A DNA stretch of 64,000 nt from the NCBI GenBank assembly GCA_026874595.1, contig CM049314.1, positions 26,547,729-26,611,728 on the forward strand, read 5' to 3'. Position 1 is the stretch's first letter. Each line of letters starts with the position of its first letter. This DNA comes from Sipunculus nudus (Eukaryota; Annelida; Sipuncula; Golfingiida; Sipunculidae). This document shows positions 12,515-25,100 of the stretch, piece after piece. The notes below the pieces were generated by a model. That model was not told where the DNA came from, made no database searches, and worked only from the letters and a program-made list of their open reading frames with translations. The position numbers and the translations under genes were made by a program.

Positions 12515-12576
12515 TGCATGGAAAATGTCTAGAATGTACATGCTGTTTGCATTATTGATGGTCTCCCTTAAAGAGG
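12515..12576 (+). CDS. Exon 1: start codon and signal peptide
   Basis: Acceptor TTGCAG at 12514/12515, 10 nt of 5' UTR, then ATG at 12525. It encodes 17 residues with a hydrophobic core (MLFALLMV) followed by LKE; the split codon 18 becomes Ala when joined to exon 2. The peptide fits a signal sequence, with cleavage plausible right after Ala18. Donor AGAGG|GTAAGT, phase 1. In-frame ATGs also occur at codons 4, 6 and 12. An out-of-frame ATG at 12518 opens a four-codon reading frame that overlaps the chosen start. Confidence 0.8.
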
Positions 12577-15500
12577 GTAAGTACATGAAAAACAAAGATA
12601 TAAGTTTTGTTATAACACTATATATATATACAAATTATAAATTTCTGATTATCAATCAGTAGAGGTCAAACACTTTTTACTTATAAACAATCATGAAATT
12701 ACAACAGATTCTCAATACTTCTAAAGATAAGGAGGGTCTTTTTCCATATTTGCCAGAGAATCTGAGGGCCATCACAGTGCTATCTATCAGAAACTGCACT
12801 ACTCATATTCCAGTAATTTAATTTGCAATGCCATATATCATGTTAAGAATGAAACAAAACTGGTTTTTAAATTTCTAGTGCAAAATAGTTAAATGGGCAC
12901 ATTCTACCTGCACAAATAAATAGGGTAGAACATTTATGATACATTATGTCAAAATATTTCATGTATCCATCACAATACCTTTGTCTCTAGTAATACAACA
13001 CATGATACATAACCAGGTACAGAGTTTGTATTATAACTGAACATAGTGAAATTTTAGAGTGAATAATTATTCCTTATGTGATGTAATGTAATAGATTAAT
13101 TTAAATTGAAAAAATAATTCTCTGTAATATGTAAGGATTTCTTAATATTCACTTGGTCATTTGTTTTATAATATGATTTCATATAATATGTATAATTTGT
13201 AAAACACTTAGTATAAAACACACTATTTCATCATGAAATAATAAAAAAAAATGTCTGTATCCAATAAGGAATTTATTACCACATTTGGAATTAGCATTAT
13301 ATTTATAATATTGCAGTTGCTGTTAATAATTTAAGAACATTGATTGATTGTAAAAATTAACAGATTAAGAAAAAAGCAGCAAAAGTGTTACGCCATGGCC
13401 AGAATATATTACTTCTTATCAATTTGAATCCCCATCTCTGCTGTTAATAAATTCATTAAAGACATGCTTCCCACTTGAGTACCAGTCAGGAGACATCTGA
13501 TTTTTATTAAGCTCAGCTGACTGAAAGTCATCTGAGCTATATAGCGATCACCGTTTGTCCGGCGTCCAGCCATCTGTCTGTCTGTCCGTCCATCTCTTAA
13601 CTGACACAAATTGTAACCACTGGTTCTGGAATCTTCTAGCTTCATATCTAGGGAGGTCCATAAAAAATCTCTTTGGAAACCTGAAATTAGGTCTCTGTTC
13701 CCCATAACCTCTTAGCTATGGGGCTCTGAAGTACCCCCTAGAATAATGGACAAATATTATACAAAAGCTCAATTATCTGAACAACTAATGCTTTGATATC
13801 CATGGTTCTTTGCATGGATATTGATCATGGAATGTTTCATTAGTTTCTGCAGTCTGGTGGCGCCACCTGTATTTTTTCAATTTTTTTACAAATTGTTTTC
13901 TCTATTTTTTATACCTTTAGAGATGCGGTCATCTGTAAACGGACACAAATTGTAAAGACTGGAAATAGAATCTTCTCTCCTGAAATGCTGGGAGGCCCAT
14001 GATATGCTCCTTGGACACCTGAAATCAGGTCTCTGTTACCCATATCCTTCAAGCTATGGGGGTCCAAACTATTCCCATGAATAATGGGAAATTTGATTCA
14101 AAAGGTCCAGTATCTGAACAATTACAGTATTTATAACCATGATTTGTTTGCAAGGATTTTGATCATGGAATGTTTTTTCGGTTTCTGCAGAATGGTGGCA
14201 CCACCGCTTTTTTTACAAATTTATTTTTACATATTTTTTCTCTATTTTTGAGACCTTCAAAGATGTGGTCATCTGTTAAGAGGGCACAAATTGTAATCAT
14301 TGGACTTAGAAACTTCATACTGGACATGCAGGGAGGGCTATGAAAAATCTCCATGGAAACCTGAAATTAGCTAGGTCTTTCTTACTCATTTACTCTGACC
14401 TGTGGGACACAGAAATACACCCCCCCCCCCCCGAATAATTAATAATTTGATGCAAAAGCTCCAGTATCTGAACAACTTATGCATTGATCACCATGATTCT
14501 TTGCATGCATATTAATCATGGAGTGTTTCATCAGTTCCTTCAGACTGGTGGTGCCATCTGGATTTTTTTTAATGTTAACACATTTTTTTTCTATTTTTGA
14601 GACCTTCAAAGATGTAGTTGTCTGTTAACAGGGCACAAATGGTTACAATTGGCCTAGAATCTTCTTTCTTGATATCCAAGGATGTCCATGAAAAATCTCC
14701 ATGCGAATTTGAAATTAGGTCTTTGTTATTCATATCCTTTGAGCTATAGTGCTTGTAAGTACCCCTCAGTATAATTAAATATTTGATATAAAACCACTAG
14801 TTTCAGAACAACTAATGTATTCATCGCCATGATTCTTTGCATGCACATTCATCATCATGGAATGTTTTATAATCAGTTATTGCAGACTAGTGGCACCACC
14901 TGGATTTTTAACTCAGCTGACTAAAAGTCATCTGAGCTATAGTCGTGGTCCATTGTCCGTCGCCCGTCCGTCTGTCTGTCCGTCCGTCCGTCCATCCGTA
15001 GATGTGGCACGTTTTGAAACCGTAAGACCTAGGAATCCAAAATTTAGCATAATGTTAGATGTCCCCAAGATCTCCTACCAAGCCTAAAACTGGGTCTTTG
15101 CGACTTCGTTCCTTTGAGAAATTAAGGAAAAACCTCAATTTTTTTATTAAAAACCTATTTTAACACTTCAGGACTGCCTAATATCAAAACCACTCATCTG
15201 TTATTCATAATATTTACCATAAATATTCCCCTATATAGTTCCTATATACATGCCAGAAATTATGTCTGTATTTTATAATTTAAAAAAGTTATGGGCCCAA
15301 ACATAATGCATTTTGTAAAAAATTAGGAAAGAAATTTGATCACTTAACAGAAAACATGTTAAAGCTATGGACTTTTTTACAGTAATATAACTTTAATTAA
15401 TCAAAATTAAATTGTATACCCAAAATTAGATCAAAATCTTTTAAATTTTTTAAAATATTAACAAAAATAAAAAATTTGTACCTTTAATTTTGCCCAACTT

Positions 15501-18500
15501 TGACCGTGGCACGTTTTTTTCCTGTAAGTACTGTGGATTTAATTTTCACAGCATGTTTTTGTTAGCATTTTGTCTGTAAACACCAAACATTTAAAACCAG
15601 TTGATAAAAAACTGTAGATTTTATCCAAGTTTTCAAGCACCATGTAACATATTGTTTACATCAAGCTAGTGTTTTGCAGTTTGCAAGAGCTCAGCTCCCC
15701 AGCTTCAGCTCTCAGTTCCTAAAATTTGGCATACAATTAGATGTCTCCAAAATCCCCTACCATGCCAAGAATTTGGTCACTAGGACTTAATACCTTCGAG
15801 ATAATAATGAAAAACGTTTTTCCATTACAAACCCATTGTTACACTTCAGGACTGCCTAATATCAAAACTACTGATCTGACTTTAATCATATATAATATGC
15901 ATCTTTTTCTATACATTTTCTATGCACATGCCAGAAATGATGTCAGTATTGCGTAATTGTTTTAAGTTATGGGCCCAAACAAAATGCACTTTGTAAAAAA
16001 TCAAGAAATATATTTGCTCCCTTAACAAGGGGATTTCTGAAGCTAAAGATTTTTTGTCAGGGATGTAACATTATTTAATGAAGATTCAATTGAATACCCA
16101 AAATTAGTTCTGAATTTTTCAAATTTTATAAGTTATTAGTATAAATATAAAATTAGTACCTTAAATTTTGCCCAACTTTGACCATAGCACGTTTGTTTCC
16201 TGTGAGCACTGTTGATATAATTTTCATATCTTTCACACATATGGGTTTCAGCTTTTTAGTTTAGAAAGCTGAAAGAAATTGGCCAAAAATTGTAGCTTTA
16301 ATTAATGTTTTTATGAGACCATGTCAGACCTTGACTCTCTCCAGCCCCTCTTGAGTCACCTGTATGTTGACCTTGTTGAACTTTCAGCAAATTATGCTTG
16401 CTTGAGGCGAGACATACACTGGGGCAGCCTGGCAGCTTATGGCCAGCCACAGTTGATCCAGGTGTCCAACCCAACTCATCTAGTAGTTTTAACCAACAAC
16501 ATAACAATAAACAATAAATTAATAAATTTTTACTGGTTTTTAATAACAAATTAAAGAAAAATAGAAAAGGAATTTGTTAGTTTATAATAACAGGAAATTA
16601 ACTTGCAGTTACTGATGATATAAGAATCTTGTATCGATGGATAGAATGTCATGTATTCCAAATAACACCATGCAGTCACCTATGGTATTTTTCAGTTCAA
16701 TTTTAATGATAAAAAGGTAAATCATATTATTCATTACTAATCATTAAGGATCATATGAAGGAAATTAATGATAGACAAAGATGCAGTTGATAATAGTATT
16801 CTAGATTTCACTGTGTCTAGTGTGTACATTGATGTGAAATCAGTCCAAAATGAATATATTACATTTATTTTTTTAAATATAAATAAAAGCCATAAAACCA
16901 GGTACTTATGATCATTATTTAAAGGTGTGAATTTTGTATATTCTGGATTCTCAACATCATTGTTTGGTGAAAACTGTGCAATTGTATTGAAATACAAATA
17001 TGAATATGTACTCCATCATAAAATTTCTTGCATAAAGAATTGGAATTCAGGTAAAAATGAAAGTATATGAATACCTGTGCAAATACTTTCAAAATGTATT
17101 CATGAATGCATTCATGAATATATTCTTTCATATTATTTTAATAATCATTTCAGTTATATTTAATTTTAAAAAATTACAATTCTCTTCTTATTTTTAATAA
17201 AGATTATATTTGGGACAATATTTGTAATTTTTTTTTAATAAATAGTTAAACTCTTATATTATATGTTCTGCTTATAAGTTATATGGCCAAGTCAAAATCT
17301 GTGTGACAGTAGTACTCCATTTGTTAATAAGATAAATGAAATCAGTCCTCTTCCCTGTCTCCAAAGGTACTATCAAAATCATACATAAGCTAAACAACAA
17401 CAACTCATAATACAGCTTATATTTATTACCCCACAAAACCAGCATGTGCCTCATTTCTAAATCATATTTTTTTATCATATATAACAGCTGAGCGCCGTGA
17501 CCCATAGGTCCCTTGTTTAAAAATTTTTACCTATTTTCTTTTAATTTTTTTTGACCTTCAAAGATGTGGTTGTCCCTTAACAGAGCACAAATGGTAACCT
17601 AGAATCTTCAAACTTGATATCCAGGGAGGTCCATGAAAAATCTCCTTGAAAACCTGAAATTAGGTCTCTCTTAATCATATCCTCCCAGCTATGGGACTCA
17701 GAAGTACCCCCTAGAGCTATGCTTAAGTTGAATGAGGATACCACCAACAAAATTTGGTATTGGTAAAATTCCTTTTGTGAATGTTTTCATAGTCAGCGTC
17801 ACTTGTTCAGTTATGCTGCACTTTTACCCATTTTTCCATGCAGTCATTGATAGATCTGTATATATATATATATATAATTGCATATGAATTCTTTTTTACG
17901 TGTATGTAATACCTGAAGGATAAATTTCTCCTTTATGAAAAAAATGCATATATTTTTGTAATGCCAGCCCATAGCAGCAACCCCCTATCAGGCTGCACCG
18001 AAGTGATTGATGCATCCAAAGGAAGTGCCTCATCTAATGGAGATGCTCAGTCTGATCCCTTGAAGGCTTTGGACTTCTCAGGATTCTGGAACCCATTAAG
18101 CACTGATAAGATGCCATACATACAGGTGATAGATCTATATGAATTATCCATCTGTTTGTCTTACCGTATGGTTTCACCTGTTTGTAATTTCCCTTTCTTG
18201 TACTGTCTAAAAGTTTTCCAATATAATGATAAAATATGAATAAACAAATGTCTATGGAGTTAATGTCCACTGTGAAAAATAGGTCAATAGAGAAAACATA
18301 CATGCATTTGCATTATGTCCACAGTGTAATAGTGAATATACACAAAATGAAAAAAAATAATTATTCCTTTTTTGAATAAACATTCCCATTAAATTTGTCT
18401 TGATTAATTCGTTGTTGATATTTCAAGCAGTAACTACCATGATTGTTATAGCAATTTATGTAATGCTGATTTAGGCAGGAGTTGGAAGTAATGGTGAAGA

Positions 18501-19132
18501 TTATTACTATGAAAGAAGGGTAGAGTCTGTCACTGCAGTGAGTGGGAAAAAGTGGAAATTTTTTTAGAAATTATACATATGCACATAATTTAACGCATGT
18601 GTATATCTTAAATTGAAAATATACTCATTAAATTAACATTATTTTTATAATTGTCCAGGCTTGCAATTATTTATATGAAGTCAGATGTATACACATACCT
18701 TACTGAAAGCCCCATTTTCTGATCCTGGAAGCCAATTCTGAAGCTCAGTTGAGCAGAGACCTTGCTTTAGTGGGCCTCCTGGCCTGCTGTATCATGGATT
18801 TGGAAAGGCTTGCATGTGAATGGACTAAAATCATAGTACTTAGGCAATCAAATACATCATTATATAGTAAACAATACACACAAATCAAAACAGTTCACAT
18901 GCCTTATCAACAGAATCACTTGCACTGGAAACTGTAAGCTGTACAAGCATTTATATGATTGGTCAGTTGATTGAGAAATAGTTTTCAATTCTGCATAGAT
19001 GGGCGATACACAGCCACCTGATTGATTCATTAGTCCTGTGTATAATTCAACAAAACATCTGGCACACTCCGGGAGGCTCTTAAACTTTTAAATCTGTCTG
19101 ATGATACCACACACTTGTTTAGATAAGATCAA

Positions 19133-19193
<61 letters not shown>

Positions 19194-22100
19194 GAGGGAA
19201 ATAATTACTTTGGTTATTTCAGGTTGAAATGCAAGCTGGTAAAGAGAACTTCAATGTTTTGGTTACAAGGCCAGGGTTGGCAACATACGGAGACATGAAT
19301 TTGCTGAGACGCTTCAAGATTGCATTCTCAAATGATCTGATTGGATGGAAATTTATCAGGAGATATCCTTTGAAGAGCCCTCATGATATAGTAAGGGTCA
19401 TTTTGAAGAATTGCTCTTTTAAAATCTTGCCAAATTCATTCTCAAATTAGGTGTCACAAATAAAAATGTAATTATCCTTATCTTGATATTCAATCCGTCT
19501 AAGTATTACTTTATTATGAGGCCATTTTAGTAAGAAAAAACTATTTTATCTGTAATTTAAGATAGAGATATTTGAAATACACTAGGTGCATTCACATAAA
19601 CAATATTCACCTTCAAGTCCCAGCAACAAATCTTGAATATGGATTAAAAAATGATTATAAACATGTCAAGTTCAGCAGACATTCTTAAATATATTGCAGC
19701 TATGGGTGTGCATCAACAGTTTCTTTTAATTTTAAGTTCAACATGAAAGTTAGTTTGCAATCTTTAATCACTATTGTAGAATATTAGTTTCTAAATCACA
19801 GTCATATGCATTTGTTTTATTAACCAGTTCATCAGAAATCATGAAAACCCATTAAAATTGGCCTCTAACCTGATTTCCTTTTCCTTCTGTCACCATTCCT
19901 ATTTAAAACTGATGTTAAATGTGATGACATTTATGTATAATGTTTTTATATCTCAGGAGTTTGAAGGGATGTATTTCCGGGCACCATATGATCAAGAGTT
20001 TAGTTATGTCTTCCCATGGGTAAATGCCAAGTACCTGAGGCTGTTTCCTATTAAACTTGATGCCAGCAAAAACCAGCTGAGACTAAAACTCCTTTCTTGT
20101 CCAGGTATTTTTTTATGGATATAGCAATACACCAGTATATCACCTTAAAAAATCAGATATCAGACTCTAATTTGACTGCATTGATGCATTAACAGTATTT
20201 AATCATCCATTGAACAGAAATGTTAACAATTTAAGTTGAACTGGTCTTAGCTCAGCTGACTAGAAGTCATCTTAGCTATAGTCATGGTCCAGTGTTCTTT
20301 AATTTGGCCGTCCATCCGTTAACAGGGCAAGTTTTGGAACCTTTATAAATAAAAATTTATATTTGGGAAATGGAAATAAGTTTTTGAAAGAAGAGTACTA
20401 ATATTTCTGTGAACAAAGAAAAAAAAATGGCTTAAAAATCTTAAATTGTTTCATGCTCTCAGCATGTACATTTAAATGTGTATCATATGAGTGATGTATA
20501 ATGATACATATCATACAGTGATATATGATATGTTGTTACCACCTTAATCTCCTTGTACATGTATTCTTTTATCTGCCTTATCTATGTTCAGTCCCACAGT
20601 TAGTTAAGTCAATGTCCTCTCCACACAGACAGTACTGAAGGATCATGATACATATCATAAAGTGAGATAATGCATTGTTACAGCCTTAAAATTTTCTTTA
20701 TATACTTTACAGTCACTTGTGATATTTAAATAACTTCATCTGCACACAAGCATTTGTGGCTTTATATTTGTTTACAAACTGATTTACAATGTAAAGGTGG
20801 TGAAAGTTGGCCTATGTAGTAAAATAAGTTCATAAAACTCATTCAGGTTGAAATTATCAGTTGCATTTATTTTTTAAAAGAACTTAGTCTGTTAGTGATA
20901 TGAAAGGATATTTGAAATTAATTATGATAATGATATGAACAAAAGCTAGAAATATGCATTCTCAGGAATGCAGGCCTCTGCCAATGTTGGCAGTCCTGAA
21001 TGTTGGAACATGTTAGTATTCTCTTATTAAGGCCATACTGGTACTCTCAGGTTCATTATTGCAGAAGTTCCCAAACCATTGTTTGCATTTACTTATTTTG
21101 CCTATATTCCATGGTTCATTCATGCATAAGTAACGGTGCATTTGTGAATATTCCTGGAAGTCCCTCTTAGACCCAGCTCATGAGATGAATTCACACCAAA
21201 AACTTTATGATTCTTCCTTGGCCCATTCCTGATTTGCTCTGAAAATTTCATGTGATTATGTACATGATTGTATGAGTTATTTTCTGAACAAACACACATG
21301 AACAGGAATCTGAATTAAAATCCTTATTTAATCTTATTTGCTTGACACATAATTGAATTTTACTTGAGAATATTCATTTCGAATCATATTTACCTGTTCA
21401 TATCAAATATTAATAGAAATAATTTGTACGGATGTAGATATATTCCTTTTGTTTGTTTGCTTCTTCAGCCTTTGCTGTGCCTGCAATATCATTTTGTCCA
21501 CCAGGACAACAAAAATGGCTGGATGACATATCATGTATACCAGGTAAGGCACATGTACTAGGTAAACAATATATTTGAAATGTTCATACTGTACGTAATA
21601 GAATATAACAAAATTATTAATTCTGAACTAAAGTCATGGTTCTTTGTCCATGGTCCGGCCTGCTGTCTGGCCAGAAATCTGTTAAGAAGGCACGTTTTGA
21701 AACTGTTAGACTGCAAATCCAAAATTCAACAGTGTTAGATGTTCCTAAGTTCTACCAAACCTGAAAAAGAACTGAAACTGGGTCACTAGGAATTCATTCC
21801 TTTGAGAAATTAAGAAAAAAACTTTCATTTTCCAGTAAAAACCTATTGCCACACTTCAAACTGCCTACTTTGAAAACCACTGGTGTAAATCTATTCATAT
21901 TTGATATTTTTGTATCTGCATAATTACCAATGTAACATACCAGAACTAAGGTCAATATTACATAAATCTATGAAGTAATGGGCTCAAACTTATGCACTCC
22001 CTTACCAAAATTAAGAGTAATCGCATTTATATGCCTGGTTTCGAAACTGGCCTATGCATTAGCCATACACACAGGGTGTGATACATTTCAACTGTGATCA

Positions 22101-25100
22101 ATACAAAACATAATCAGTGATTGAACCAGTAAATAGTAAGGTTTTGTAGGATTTTTAAAAAAATTTTTAATCAAAACAGATCTTGCTGTACTTTAGATTT
22201 TACATGTTCTGAGGCAATCGCAAAAATGAAACCCTCATGAAAAGTTCAAAATGAAATTTCAGCCATGGGAATATAATAAACCCAACCACAGTATGTCCCT
22301 CATAAGGGCCTTTTTTTTCCCTTATAAATTTAATATATTTCCAATACTAGTGCTATGTATGTGAGTAACATTTATATTGCAACTATATGTTTAGGCAGGC
22401 TGTGTTATATGTTAGTTATAAGGCAGTTGTATGTTTGTTATATGTCAGTAATAAGGGGGTTTCACATAAAGCCATGCTGTACGTGTATTTCAGTTATATG
22501 TCCCTTGTATCAGAAATCTGAGGGAGCTGCACTGAATGATGAAGCAGCTCTGTATATGTCAGTTATAAGTTTCAATACCTTGAGGCTTATTGCTCGACAA
22601 AATATGACTTAAACATTTCCCAAGGGAGCACAATTAATGCTGCACCTTTTCCAAGGGAACACAAATGCTGTAGAAAAATATGTCCTAAACTCCTAGAGCT
22701 GTATCAATATATCGATATATCGATACGAATCGATACACGACGTCGATACGATAACCGAAATGCGTTCCATGCTGTATTGGTCGTATCGATTGCTTGCTTA
22801 TGAACAGCGTTCTAACTCTAACTTTACATATAACCATGACGATTTATAAATCTAAATGCACTGCAGCCTATATATTTGTTGCTTTGGCTTTTAAGACTTG
22901 TTAATAAATGTATATACGCATGCACGTCAGTACTTCCATGACAAACAGGCGCATGTGAGCGATAATAGGAGAATGATAATAACATATTGCTACAAGGAAC
23001 AAGGTACATTCACGTATATATCCTATCTTTATATATGTCATTTAATCTCTAATTTTTTTATTTAAGAAGCCGGTCATATGTTACTCGGAATTCCCAAGTT
23101 CGTCGTCAAATAAATGGTTAAAGCCCGGGGACAAATCCTGTACAAACAGGAGATTGACTAATGGGATTCATACTCACAAAAACTATACAAAACTGTGTAA
23201 TTACATGACATAAAAAACAGCCTATGATCTTCCCCACCAAATGCAATAAAACATGTTTGTGCGGGGGGGGGGGGGGGATGCTAAGAGGTCAAAGAAGATC
23301 GAGATTTGCTAGTCTTGATTAGATAGATTTTTAAAATTAAAAGCAACTGTTTTTCTTATTTATTTAATATCAAGCTTAAGCTGCTTAAGTGCATAGCATA
23401 CTAAATATGTTGTTTGTTACAATAAAAAAGTATAACAACAAGAAACAGAGCTTTTATTAAGAAATGATATACAAAGAAAAATGAAACGTATCGTCAGTAT
23501 GTATTGGTATCGAATTAACTGTATCACAATACGTATTGTACCGGAAGAGGCGGACCGATACCCAGCCCTACTAACTCCATAGGTTTCAAATAAAATGAAC
23601 TTAAATTGAGTAAATATTGAAGAAGTATGGAAATAACCAGCTTCCTCAGAATTTGATGTATATTAAAAACTCCTAATAATTAAAGATTATATTCTGCATT
23701 TTTTTCATCTAATGTTTACCTTAAGTAGTTTAAACATTTTACACTAATAATCATTCAGTAAAAGATCATTTATTCAAAACACAATATAAAAAAATTGGCT
23801 ATATTTCAATACATTTATGAAATGTGCCAAAATTTGATAAAGAAACATTTCTTTTGGAATGTAGTATATACAAGTACTTCAGCATCAAATTGCCATTGAT
23901 AATAACTTTTCATAAATACAGAACATGGGGTATCAATGTAGTATGCTAATAACCAATTACAGGAAATCCTAAACATGAACATGTAGTAAGTTATTAGTTT
24001 CAGAAACAGCTAAAACACACTTGCCTACCCATTGTAAATTATTGCCAGAGAAAATCAACAGCATTTATCAAAGCACTGGTATTTTACTAAAATGAATTTC
24101 TGCATTCTTATAAGGACATTAGCCAATATTCAGCAGGCTCAGGAATGAGAATTATTCTCAGATTTAATACCACCCCACCCCACCTGAAAACCTCAAGGTC
24201 TGTCTCAGCAATGAACTTGCTGTACTGAGATTTAGCTGTGTACCCCCTGTTCAAATTATAGGCAGGATCACAGTACTGTCTGTCTGAATGACTTCCTGTT
24301 AGCTAGCCATTACTTGGAGTTCACATTTTGAAGACAGAAGTTGTGTTTGTCCACCATAAAGGGTATTTATAGCTGTAAAAAGGTCTCATTGGTGAGTACT
24401 CTTGCATTACTTCTGTTCTTTTTGCATATTTTAACCATTGATTCCATAAAGATGACTTTCACTCATCATGGTTTGCCCTACACTCAGTCTGAACAATAGC
24501 ACCAAAGTTACAATTAAAAAATACTGGTGTATTACTTTTCTGTGTCTGCAAATTTATTCAGTTTTCATTGACAATTAATATATTTGATATAAGATTTCCA
24601 TGATAACATGACAAATTTATTGTGCCTGATCTGTTGTGATGGACAGAGTGTAAACGTACATGAGTCTGTAGAAAATCTGTAGGTATATGAAGATTAGAGA
24701 AGGATTTTCACCTGAGCTAATCACATTTTCAACCACCATTTGTTTTAGTGATATCTAGTGATTTCTCTATATTTCATAGGACCAGTATAAAGAAATTGTG
24801 CTGCAAGTATTAGGAAAGCATAGAGCAAATAACTGGAGCATACCATTGTTTAGTTAACTACACTTGCAAATTTGGTTGCTTACAGTTATTCATGTGTAAT
24901 AAACATATGATAGCTTGAATGTTAAAATTGTATCTTGACTGAGGAATTTGCTTCTCTGAGCCAAAGAGTATTTTTTCCATTTTTTTGGCCACAGTGTCCG
25001 GTGAATAGCATATTTGTAAATCTGTAATCTAAATATATAGTCTCAATAACTGTAAAAACTTTGCAAATGTGTGTCGTTTAGAAGTTCAACTGTATTTACC

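Larger units (their letters stand above)
13511..17815 (+). mobile_element. Family-A repeat with ~330 bp internal tandem units, split by a nested element
   Basis: The head AGCTCAGCTGACTGAAAGTC is followed by GTCCG/GTCTG minisatellite and then about four tandem units of ~330 bp. Each unit has CAAATTGTAA, an AATCTTC block, GAAACCTGAAATTAGGTC, a run of C near CCCCAGAATAAT, CCATGATTCTTTGCATG and GTGGCRCCACCTG. The array is broken at 14909/14910 and resumes at 17517, mid-unit. The tail (about 17720-17815) matches that of the copy at 40171-41109 but has lost the full palindrome. Without the insert it is ~1.7 kb. No protein is encoded. Confidence 0.85.

Noticed and set aside
12518-12532. ATG at 12518 as the gene's start
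   Set aside because: It stops after four codons. The ATG at 12525 gives a signal peptide that joins in phase to the F5/8C exon.
13409-14354. Open frames of 60-98 codons on the minus strand, with similar ones at 27886-28443, 28694-28888 and 38635-38826
   Set aside because: They are translations of the family-A tandem units and recur with the repeat, so they are not genes.
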